DNA from: Selaginella tamariscina
Lineage: Eukaryota; Streptophyta; Lycopodiopsida; Selaginellales; Selaginellaceae
Assembly: GCA_003024785.1 (NCBI GenBank)
Contig: PUQB01000115.1
Location: 62,001 to 126,000, forward strand
Reading direction: 5' to 3'
Length of the DNA: 64,000 bases
In this document: piece by piece, positions 54,331-64,000 of the stretch
Numbering within the stretch: position 1 is the stretch's first letter
How the letters are laid out: the number at the start of each line of letters is the position of its first letter
Position numbers and translations under genes: made by a program
Notes under the pieces: generated by a model
What the model was told of the DNA's origin: nothing
Databases searched by the model: none
Seen by the model: only the letters and a program-made list of their open reading frames with translations

Positions 54331-56080
54331 AGTATGGATTTAATAAATAATACACTTCATGTCATTTTTGCAATGATATTTGTTTAATAATACTATTTTG
54401 TAAAATAATGTAGTCATTATACTAACTTCTAGAGTAGCTAGTTATAAAACAACTTGCTTGCCATTATAGACATCACATCAAACTTTTTAATTTTATAAAT
54501 TTATTTTATGTTTAATTAAATATTATCTTGTTATATTATATTTAAGTTTCTTATTATAACTTTTCATATCTAAACTCTGCACTTACAAAACGTTTAGATA
54601 TTTATTTAAGATAAAGATCTTTCCATATTAAAAAGGTCTTAAGTTGACTATTGAGCTACTTTCTGTGAATTTAAACATATTATAAATATTTGCATATTCT
54701 TAATGTTATCTTTATTTGTTATAACTTAAGTGTCTTAGTATAATATTATAAAAGAGAGATTATGACAAGAAATTAATAACAAAAATGAAAGGATTAAAGC
54801 GAAAACAACCATATTATGTAAAAGAAATTAATGATAATAATAATAATTTAAGTTTAAAATGTAATTTATAAAGTTTAAATTTTTTATTTTAATGTTTAAA
54901 TCAATAGTGGGATTTAGTTTAAAAGTGAATCTCTATTTATTTCAAGATTAAAATTCACACACTTAATTTATAATTTATAATTTAAGTGATTATAATAAAA
55001 TGTATTTAATATAATATTTAAAATTAAATTATAACATGTGATTTTAAAAAAAAACACTCTTAATTAAAAATAACTAAACATTAAAAATATATTAAAAGAT
55101 ACAACCTCTTTCTAAATTTGGAATTGCATGATAATCAAAAATTAAATTATATTAATATTATTTTTATATATAGCATATGATTTAAAATTAAAAAGATACA
55201 CTCTCTTTCTAAAGTTAGAATTGCATGATTAAAAAAAAACTACAAATTAGAATATATTGATCTTTCATTATTATTATTATTATTATTATTATTTATTATT
55301 ATGATTTATGATTTATGATTTCTTACAAGCGTGTCTAAATCGTTCAAACAAAACGAATAATAACATTGAGATTGGTTGTTATCAATGTTATTGAAATCGT
55401 TTTAAAATAAAGTGATAAAAGCTGTGGAATTCACAATATCATTGGCATTTATTTTCTTAATTCTGAGTTTCACTTATTTAATAGTAGATTTACATATAAA
55501 TGTAATGTCATCCTATTAGGTAGGCATTGCCATTTTTCTTTATTTATGTATTTATATACTTTTGTCTCAACCTTGTTGGGGTAGACTATTGTGTTCCCTA
55601 AATGTGGAGTTGCCAATGTGCTATTACCAATGTCGAACTCTAAATGTGTGGGTCCGTACAGAAACTCGTGATGGTTGTGCGCCTTGGAAGGAGTTTTGTT
55701 AATCTAATCTACCCTTTTGAGTTGTTATACAAATTGGATTCATTAGGTCTGGTGGCAAATAGAACTTCTTTGGTTGTCTATGGGCTCCCCATAGTTGGCA
55801 GCCATGCAATGATTAGATTATGGAGGAGAAAAATGGAAATAAATCTATTCAAAAAGAAGAATTACTTTTGCATCCGATACAGAGAGGAAGAATCTATTTA
55901 AGTTGAATTATTCTAAGATTGGGATGGAAATGAAGAGTTTATCTAAGGTATGTACAAGTGAGCTATTTTAAGATTGGGCACTCCTTAGATGTCCATGCCT
56001 GTACTTGTTGCTATGGTGTATGTTGCTGTGTGTGGATCCCTATGTTTAAAGTCAATCTCCTCTTATATTCTGATTGATAT
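54331..56080. other. AT-rich intergenic region
   Basis: No gene was recognised. There is an ATT trinucleotide run at about 55268-55300. A somewhat GC-richer patch at 55570-56040 with short open frames has no recognisable domain and resembles degraded transposon sequence. Confidence 0.5.
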
Positions 56081-56081
56081 T

Positions 56082-56430
56082 TGCCACATGGTCCAAATGA
56101 CTAGCAATCAACCATGTCACCATCATCCACCTAATTACAAGAATCTTATGCTAATTATAACTCTAACATTAATGAGGTCCTTAATGTAAATTGCCACATA
56201 TTTGTCCTTCCTCGTGGTAACCTACAGTTGTCATTATCATAACCAAGCCTCATAACTGCCACATGGTCCAATGGCTGGCAATCAACCATGTCACCATCAT
56301 CCACCTAATTACAAGAATCTTATGCTAATTGTAACTTTAACATTAATGAGGTTCCTAAATGTAAATTGCCATGTTGTCCTTCCTCGTGGTAACCTACAGT
56401 TGTCACTATCGTAACCAAGCATCATAATGC
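56082..56430 (+). repeat. Two-copy tandem repeat, about 175 bp
   Basis: Both units start TGCCACATGGTCCAA and share GCAATCAACCATGTCACCAT, GAATCTTATGCTAATT and CTTCCTCGTGGTAACCTAC. The units are 56082-56256 and 56257-56430. Confidence 0.85.
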
Positions 56431-56678
56431 CCTCGATTCGGTGCTATCCTTTTATGTGTGATATACGGCCTCTCTAGCCTCACCTCCTCCAATCTCATGA
56501 GCATTCGACCAACCTCCATGCGAACCTCCCATTGTCCCTTGGTGGACCTCCAAACAACCTCCCCGGACCTCCGATTGACCCTTACGAACTCCAAAGGAAG
56601 TGTGGTATTTCTAACATTTTCTTATTTAAATTATTTTCTTCAGTACATATAAATTAAAATATTTATTTCATTTTATAT

Positions 56679-56758
56679 ATATATATATATATATAATATA
56701 TATATATATATATTATATATATATATATATATATAATATATATATACATATATAAAAA
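56679..56758. repeat. TA microsatellite
   Basis: About 80 bases of (TA)n with a few phase changes. It is self-complementary and likely length-variable. Confidence 0.9.
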
Positions 56759-57399
56759 AATAATATCTCACTAATTTTAAATAAAGTAACTAATATAACG
56801 AATGTATTCATATTTAAATGCATTTTTAACCTTAATTAAGTCAAATGAATAAGAACAGAATATTCTTTATTAGCTCTCTCCAAATTTTGTTTGTTAATAA
56901 ACAAAAGATATTACTTTTAATTGTTTGATAGTAATTTGATTAATAACCAGTAGTAATATTTAAGATGTAGAAAAACGAAGATTAAATTTTAAAAGTAAGT
57001 TTTAAAAAGAAGATATTAATCTTAAAAGTTTATTTAATATATTAAATTTAATTTTATAATTATAATGACTACATATGTTTTGAAATAAAGGGACAGTAGA
57101 TTTATAGGCTCGCACGCACACCATATGTCAGCTGAAATATTTCATGTATGGCTGCAATATAAGCACGCATAGTAAGTTATTAAATAACTGAATGTATTTT
57201 TGTAACTTATTTTATTATTTATTTATAAATATTCTCCAAAGTGTTGCAGTAGCCATAATGAACTTTTTTCTTGACTGGTATATAGATAACGGTCGTTGCA
57301 AGCTTTGATATGTAGTTAATTTAAAGCTTTAGTTATAACCACAGTAATCAAACTTTGATGTAAACACAACGAATCCATAAAACTTTGGATAATGGTGGG

Positions 57400-58164
57400 A
57401 AGTAGCTGTCTACATTGCTGCTCCGCATACGTATTATATTAGGGAAGATAGGATAGATAACAAAGAATACAAAGAAGAGGGAGAATGCTAGTCCATCCAC
57501 CAAGTGCCAATGTACCAGCCAAGGTTTGACCGCTTTCAGAATAGATATTGCTCAATTATTTTCTCTATTAATCAAAATGAATAACAAATCTCGTTTCTTC
57601 TCCCTTTTTAAGGCATGGTGCACTTGCTCATGCCATGGTCTAGTTCTTAGCTGCTCCCTATATTGTCCTCCTGGTTGGTAAATGGCCTTTGGTGCTTGAA
57701 TATGAACTTCTTCAGTAGTAAGGTTTGTCGCCCCTTTGCCACGACCTATGCTTGGGTGGTATGCCATAATTGAACTACATTATACTTTGAGTCGTTGCAA
57801 CTATGCCATGGTTGAATTTGTCGCTTGGAAAGTTATTCATAGTTGTCACGTTTGTCTTATTGATTTCTCTTATAATTGTTATTCTTACACCATGGTTGAG
57901 CTTGTTGTTGATACCATCCTAGAGGAGCTTGTGGTATCTGTTGCAATACCATAGTTGATGGTACTAGTTGTCACCCTTGTACCATGGTTGATTTCTCTTG
58001 CAGTTGGCACCCTTGTGCACGGATGGTTCCTCTCATAATTTTCACCCATGAACAACTCAGGAGCTTGTTGTTGGTATAATTGTTCATAATTGAGTATGTA
58101 AAAATATATGTGCTTTACGCTTTCCATATTTTCCAGCTCCTTTTAGTTAATTCAACACCGATTG
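57400..58164 (-). repeat. Decayed solo copia LTR
   Basis: Minus strand begins TGTTGAATTAACTAAAAGGA (58164 leftward). The body is similar to the copia LTR at 50107-50510, including the CTATGCCATGGTTGAATTTG-like segment. No internal coding sequence adjoins it. The other end, near 57400, is approximate, and no target duplication was found. Confidence 0.5.
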
Positions 58165-61100
58165 TCCCTGTTGATGTTAGCATACTTATAAATTATAATG
58201 TTTAACACAATTGTTTGTACACATGTTAAAGGACTTCCAACCTGAAAAGCGCAACACTTCTTTGAGAAATAAATCTTTAAGTTATCTATAGGATGTCAAC
58301 AAATTAATCTTAATGCAAAATAAGAATTTACTTTTTTATTACTTATAAGTTATGTCGATGTTATTCTTGTGCTAATTATTACATTGTTATTAGTGATAAG
58401 TTTAGTGTTATTATCAGATGATGTCTTAATTGTTACAAAACTAATATAATTAATTATATAATTACTTTTACTCATTTCAAACTTAAAAAAGATAACATAT
58501 CTTTTTATTTTAAACCATATATTACATATTTTAATTAATATTATATTACATTATATTAATATGAATTACTGATTTAAATTTAAATTTATAAAATATAAAT
58601 TTAAGCATTTTAATCTTAATTTCAAAATGAGTAAAATTTTCATTTTTAAACTAAATTCCACTAATGATGTAAACAAAAATAAGAACATTTATAAACTTAC
58701 ATATAAATTGAAAAGTTAAAGTTGAAAAATAGCAGTTTTAAGCTTTTAGAGTTTTTTTTAGTATTAATATAGAAAAGTCTTTTGATTTTGGTTGTGAGAG
58801 ACATATTCTTACAATGAGTGTACACATGTGTCCATGTGTATATACGTAGAGTTCTTATTTCAATATAAAAAGGAAGCATATTAAACAAATAAGTGTAAAA
58901 CAATAACATACATGTGTACTCATGGTTTAAAGGTTAATTATAAAAAATACTAATGTTAAAATAGATATAAATGAGTCTATCTAAATAGCACATTATTATA
59001 CAATTGTTTGTACAATTTCTATATATTAAATAATAAATTATATGAAATGGAAAGTAAAACCTTATGTAAATAATTTCACTTTTAAAAGTCAACATGTGAC
59101 AAGAACATGTTCATGATATCAATATGTACTACATATTCATATTATGGTAATGAAGATATTTCATAAGACAAATGAAGCTTCATACAAGTATATTTATGTT
59201 TTAAAAAAATAAAAGAGAATGCTTATATAAAATCATTTTTGAATTAGACTTTATGTTATCATTATTTTCATTTATTATTTTAATAAATATTTACATTCTA
59301 TAATGAACAAATGGATGTACTTATATGAAGCCCATCCTAAAATTGATTAACTAATCCTCAGCATTAAATATGAAACATGGTCGGATATGGTAACATGTTC
59401 ACACCTCTTTAAAGCCATGCACCGTCCTTGATGTTGAGAATGGAGTAGAACTCACGATCTTTTAGATCCATACATCATCTTTGATAACAAGAATCAAACA
59501 AAACTTATAAAATTCTGAAGTCATTCATCATTTTTAATGTCGAAAATGAGACATATACATGATGGATAAAAACTTAATTGTATAAAGTTATACAACATTT
59601 TTAATATTGAGAATGGTGTATAAACTCAAAGAGTTATGAGTTTGTAAAAGTTATAAATTCAATTTCTTTTTAATATAATATTAATCTCGTCCTATGTTGT
59701 AGCTTTTTGGGGTTATACATTATCTTTGACATCAAGAATAATACATGGCCTATAAAGTTGCAAGTTCATTTACTTTTTTTTATTAATTATTCTTAATGCC
59801 GAGGATGATATATGATTCTAACGAAGTTATTATAATAATACATTTACAATGTGTAACCTACATTGTAGTTGTCTATTTAATAATGTAGAAAACATTATAA
59901 TTATAATAAATAATTTATAATTGTTCAACTCTATGTATTTAGTATTGTAACTAAAATTATTATAACAATGTAATTGTAATGAATTGCTTAAAGCTATAGT
60001 TGTCTCTATAAATTTCTCAATAGCTAAAGTTATTATAGCTATATAATTATAATAAAATAATTTAATGTTGCATTTGTATTTGTAGGTATTATTATAACTT
60101 AAGTTATTGTATTCTTATTAAATTACTCACAACAACTACAATAAATAATTTTTGGTTGTAGCTTTCTTGTTAGGTTATAATGTAATTATAATATATTAGG
60201 TTAATGCATCGATCTTTAAAAAAAAAAGAAAAATTGAATGACACTAATTGTAAATTTAGACTTGGACTTCATGAATTTGAAGTATATAAAATATGTTAAA
60301 AACTTAATTTAAGAACATAAACCTTCCTAACACAAGGCAAAGCATCTAATTTAATAAGTCTTGAAATTTCTCCGCACAGATTGGCGCAATAACCTGAAAA
60401 AAAATGTTATTTAAAATTTGTGTATTAAATATAATACTAATTACTTTTTATAATTATAGTCTAGATATATACATGAAATAAAGTAACATTCTCAAATTTA
60501 TATGTACACACAAGTAGTGAATATAAACTTATTGCTAAGTTATATAAACAAATGCACGTGCATACACACACAAAGCCTACCTAAATCCTAATAATAACAA
60601 TTGCATCATGATTCTTCATATTTCTAAATCAATATATTTCATGAATTTCATTATTCCACACACTTTTCCTAGAGCCACACAAATTTGTTGCATGTAAAAT
60701 TTATATTATTATAAAAAGAATAAAATAATTTATTTTATACAAACTAATTTTTAAATGCAAATCAATGGTTATTCATGAATTTTGAAAATGAAATATAAGA
60801 GTCCTAACTTTCTATATTCGGATGTTTTGATTCATCCACGTTAATCCTTGATTGTCTGTGGATCGCATGTATCGAGTAGATTGTGTTCATAAAGATCAAT
60901 ATACAAATATTTGATGCAAGTATTTATAGTGTCAGTCTTTCTGTAATGCTCATTTGTGTACGCTTGAAATCATGCTCTAATACACACACATCCAGAATAC
61001 ATAATTGTTTTATTTTATTAGGTTCCAATGTGGTTTGAAATGAAATTTTGTTAAAAACATTTAGTGTTTTTGAAAAGAGACTCAAAATATTCTTGGATAA

Positions 61101-61550
61101 AGGTTTCATTGAAATGTAGTGCAGCCAGTCTACGAGGTGAGGTGCATTTTTGAGTAGATCAATTTGGTTCACTATCAACTTAATTGACTTTCCCATGAAC
61201 TCAGTTACATGAGATTTTAATTGGGTTCACCATGAACTAGATGTGGTGACATTCGTACTTATGTGCTGTTTTTTGTGTATATGGTTTTCAGTATATGAGT
61301 TTCTTCAGCCTGTACAGAAACGGGACTACAACACTTCAGCAATGTGTGTGTGCCTTTAATGTAGTAGATATGTGAAATGTTGGATTCTCTCTGCGCAAAT
61401 ACATTGGAAGGAGGAGTGATCTCTGCGTGACGAGTGAACTGCAATGCGGCGTGAGGTCTCTCCACTTGACCACATACCTGGAAGTCCCCCATCAGCTGAA
61501 GATCTGAGATTTGACCGAGACAATGATTAAACTAAAGTTTTCCAAAATTT
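58165..61550. other. AT-rich intergenic region
   Basis: No coding region, RNA gene or transposon was recognised. Around 59340-59830 a loosely repeated phrase (variants of TTTGATRTYGAGAATGRWRYATA) recurs four to six times at 60-120 base spacing. Around 59830-60190 TTATAATTATAA-type runs recur. Confidence 0.45.
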
Positions 61551-61568
61551 ACGTTGCATTCATTCTGC

Positions 61569-62817
61569 TCAGCATCTCATACTGTTTGTTATAATCAACA
61601 ATGGGACGGCCTTTGACCAGTGCTCACTATTATCTAGCTCCTGTTGAAAGTCCGGTCTTACAAGCTTTGCACGGTCAACCGACCAATCATCCCACTTGAG
61701 GTATATTCCCTCCACAGGGCCATTGTAAAACTTCGATTTAGCAGTTAAACAGTCATCAATTAAAGAATCCTCCGTAACAGGCCTCGTCAGTTCGATCTCA
61801 GGTACTGTAAATATTGGAGGCCTGTATGCTTCCACCTCTATCCTATTAGCTCTATTAATCTCCTCATTGAATCGTTGCCGTGAAAGAAATTTTCCTAAAA
61901 AAACATGAAAACATGTATCACTGTGCATGTATCTCTCACACACACACACTTGAGTGTAGGAGTGGTGTGACTTCAAGCAATATACTACTGCTACAAGTAT
62001 GATTACAATATATGGTTGAAGTAAGTGAATTCCCAGTTCTACATATTATATAATGTACCTTTGTCCGAGTCCAGAATATCAAATGCAAGAAAGTAGTCGT
62101 AAAGGGCAGTGTAGTGAATGTTGTGCTTGAAACCTAGCCATTCTCCATATAGAATGCGATTTCCCCCTGTATGTATGTGTGTGTAAAATGGGAATCTATG
62201 TGTGTGCGTGTGTGCACGTGTGTGATACCTCCGAGAAGGCTTTGAAGGCTCTCTGTGTGGCTATCAATCGGAATTGAAAATCGGACTCAGATCGATCACC
62301 GAAGACAGTTTTTGATCTGTTGTATCCGACAAATGATTTGCTCCAAGGAACCCATTTAAGCGCCAAATTGGCACCATCGACTGTATTCGAAACTTTACAG
62401 TATTAATTTTCAGAGTATTTAAAACTGGGTTTGCTTCAAGGAAGCTGGGATAAAGATATGCAATCATGAATACACATTGTGCATGTGTGTGTGTTATACT
62501 TCTCTTCTGCGGTGAGAATAAGCTTCGAATTCAAGAGAATATTCAGAGCCTTGTGCCTTCCATCCGCATATCGTCCCGTGTTGCAGCTCCCAAGTTGAAC
62601 AAGTGACATGTCCGAGGGAACTTCATCCTCAAGAACCTAATGTCTCTCAATCCTTTTTTAAATCTCTAAAGAAGTTGTATTGAAGTGCCTCTGAAATGTT
62701 AGTTGTATCTTTTCTAAATGGCTCATCGTATATACATATAGATATAGATGCAAAGTTATCGAAGTAAATCTTAATGAATTAAAATATGATTTAAACAGAA
62801 ACTTACGTGGCACAATC
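61569..62817 (-). CDS. ATP-dependent RNA ligase (nucleotidyltransferase superfamily)
   Basis: RNA ligases join 3'-OH and 5'-phosphate RNA ends through a lysine-AMP intermediate. Exons on the minus strand: a leader exon ending at 62817 (GTAAGT donor), 62636-62500, 62380-62229, 62166-62059 and 61894-61569. The probable start is ATG at 62626: MKFPRTCHLFNLGAATRDDM. Then ILTAEEK and VDGANLALKW form motif I (K-x-DG, split by an intron). VGYNRSKTVFGDRSESDF follows; ILYGEWLGFKHNIHY holds motif III; YDYFLAFDILDSDKGKFLSR is IIIa; VEGIYLKWDDW is motif IV; and DRAKLVRPDFQQ is motif V. The total is about 250 residues, a single-domain ligase. It is not the large plant tRNA ligase, which has kinase and phosphodiesterase domains. 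One-base frame breaks occur at the exon junctions and in exon 2. Confidence 0.82.
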
Positions 62818-62932
62818 GGGACCGCCGGATCAGGTGTTAAAAACTTAATGTACTCTGCAGCGCGAGCCTTTGATGTCCAGAGAACTATTAATGCTGCTAC
62901 CGGGAAGATTCTTCAACGAAGATTCCTAGCTC

Positions 62933-63208
62933 GTGCCGCTGCGCAGAAGTCAGGCGATTGCTGCACGGTGCAATGCTCGTGAATCGATTAAAAGTGAAAG
63001 TGTAGAGGTGCTGCTGGCGAATGTATTGAGAACGAATTGTGAGGAGCGCTTTCACTGCACGACGAAGCTCACCGTGACGCTGCCTTGGACGGTTCCTGGA
63101 GGTTATCCATCAGCTGATGATCTGAGAGTTACGCAGGAAGTCCATAATCAGCGACCTGGATCAGAAATCAACTTTTTTTCGACCTTCGATAGGCTTTATT
63201 TTCTGTGA
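62933..63208 (+). CDS. Possible small ORF divergent from the RNA ligase
   Basis: An open frame of 91 codons in a patch richer in GC than its surroundings, starting about 115 bases from the ligase leader exon in the opposite direction. It contains TVTLPWTVPGGYPSADDLR. A related but frame-broken stretch lies at 61430-61510 (PGSPPSAEDLR in one frame). No domain was recognised. It may be a promoter-side exon or chance. Confidence 0.25.
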   Translation: MPLRRSQAIAARCNARESIKSESVEVLLANVLRTNCEERFHCTTKLTVTLPWTVPGGYPSADDLRVTQEVHNQRPGSEINFFSTFDRLYFL

Positions 63209-63740
63209 CAGTTGCCTCTTGGATGAGATCTTTCTAAGGCGATTCAGGAGTTGAAGGCGCGGGAAGGCGTTCGTCTTTCTGAATCCTGGGACTCACGAAA
63301 TCCACCAGCCGCCATAAGCTCTCAATGGTGTCTTTTGGGCCGATCAGAAGTGCAAATGGAAAAAATTTGAAAATGGCACTTGGCCGTTGGAATATGCTTT
63401 AGAATATGCACATTGAAATTCAAAATTTTAAATAAGGCCCACTTTCCACTAGCGGGTGGTTAATTGTTTATTTTATTATTAATTATAAATTATTTATTAT
63501 AAATTATTTTATTATTATTTATTATAAATTATTTATTTTACTAGCAGTTTGGATTTCCACTTGCAGATTATTTTAAATATAAAATCTACATGGCACCTAT
63601 GTGGCGCCTACATGGCTTTTTCGGTGGTAGCCAAATAACCGGGCAATTTTGCCCGGTTATACGGCTACCATGCATAAAATAGCAACACGTGTATAATAAT
63701 TTAACCTGCAGGTTATTATTAGGCTTTCCTTAATCATCGG
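63209..63740. other. Spacer before the right-edge gene
   Basis: Includes a run of TTATTTATTATAAATTATT-type repeats (63470-63540) and an imperfect inverted repeat GTAGCCAAATAACCGGGCAA / TTGCCCGGTTATACGGCTAC at 63627-63668, which could form a hairpin of about 17 bp stem. No coding signal. Confidence 0.5.
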
Positions 63741-63741
63741 A

Positions 63742-64000
63742 ATGGATTCAACATTTGCGGAGGTGCATGATCTTGTGGAGACTTCTCTAGGGTTATCGAC
63801 GGTACTGCCATTCAATGCGCCACAGCCTGTGGGCTGTCAATCGATCTCCTTTGCCGCTTGTTTTTGATGAATCCGATGTGCAGGTTCTCTCTTTTTTATT
63901 TTTATTACTTCTTTTTTATTTGTGTTGCAGGAGATCCCGAATGAGAACTTTAAGAAAAGACGTGGTAGCCTCTAAGGCTGAAGGAGGGTTCAAGAAGGTA
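63742..64000 (+). CDS. Partial gene at right edge, unrecognised
   Basis: ATG at 63742 opens MDSTFAEVHDLVETSLGLST. A one-base shift near 63820 is needed to continue into RSPLPLVFDESDVQ, which ends at a splice-like CAG/GTTCTC near 63882. A second exon after TTGTGTTGCAG (about 63930) reads on to the window edge. Exon 1 seems genuine from its codon pattern, but I do not recognise the protein. Confidence 0.35.

Noticed and set aside
56458..56652. Open frames at 56406-56652
   Set aside because: Both strands are open through a short CT-rich stretch (repeats of CCTCC and GACCTCC) with no recognisable domain.
58697..58909. Minus-strand 70-codon frame
   Set aside because: Low-complexity Phe/Asn/Lys-rich translation of AT-rich DNA.

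Overview
This window looks like the nuclear genome of a land plant. It has AT-rich intergenic DNA, genes split by short GT-AG introns, a plant-type family 9 endoglucanase, Ty1/copia fragments with an initiator-tRNA-Met primer site, and a nest of Ty3/gypsy elements. The species cannot be fixed from sequence alone. The chromovirus family and the stand-alone RNA ligase would be unusual in a flowering plant, so a non-seed lineage is possible; that is inference.

Layout. 1-12016: two tandem copies of a GH9 endo-beta-1,4-glucanase locus with a repeat period of about 8.09 kb. The first copy is cut by the window start. Each is followed by an unrecognised minus-strand ORF and a G-rich minisatellite. 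12017-14985: a 'left arm' on the minus strand, with remnants of an FCP1/NIF-like HAD phosphatase gene and an unrecognised intron-containing gene. The same block returns inverted as a 'right arm' at 40117-40660 plus 46863-49254.

Between the arms is a retrotransposon nest. Element E (15524-22599, minus) is a gypsy element without a chromodomain that carries an extra RNase H-like domain upstream of gag. A 420-bp array of GC-rich palindromes follows. Then come four members of one chromodomain gypsy family. A (23025-29344, minus) is young. B (29699-35923, plus) is inserted into the older, decayed C (29345-29698 and 35924-40116), with a CTAGG target duplication. D (40661-46862, plus) is inserted into the right arm with a CCTCA duplication. 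In A, B and D the 13 bases starting 2 bases after the 5' LTR are the exact reverse complement of 13 bases in the LTR, 30 bases past a TATA box. This is the arrangement of self-primed reverse transcription (Tf1/sushi type).

49255-54125 holds two head-to-head copia fragments. 54126-61550 is mostly AT-rich intergenic DNA with a short tandem repeat, a TA microsatellite and a decayed copia solo LTR. 61569-62817 (minus) is an intron-containing ATP-dependent RNA ligase gene. The right edge holds the beginning of another possible gene.

Sequence quality matters here. Almost every coding region carries single-base indels, many in homopolymers. The two GH9 copies have indels at different places, and each copy shows the intact frame where the other is broken. 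Part of the apparent pseudogenisation may therefore be uncorrected long-read error, so frameshifts were not treated as proof of decay unless substitutions also support it.
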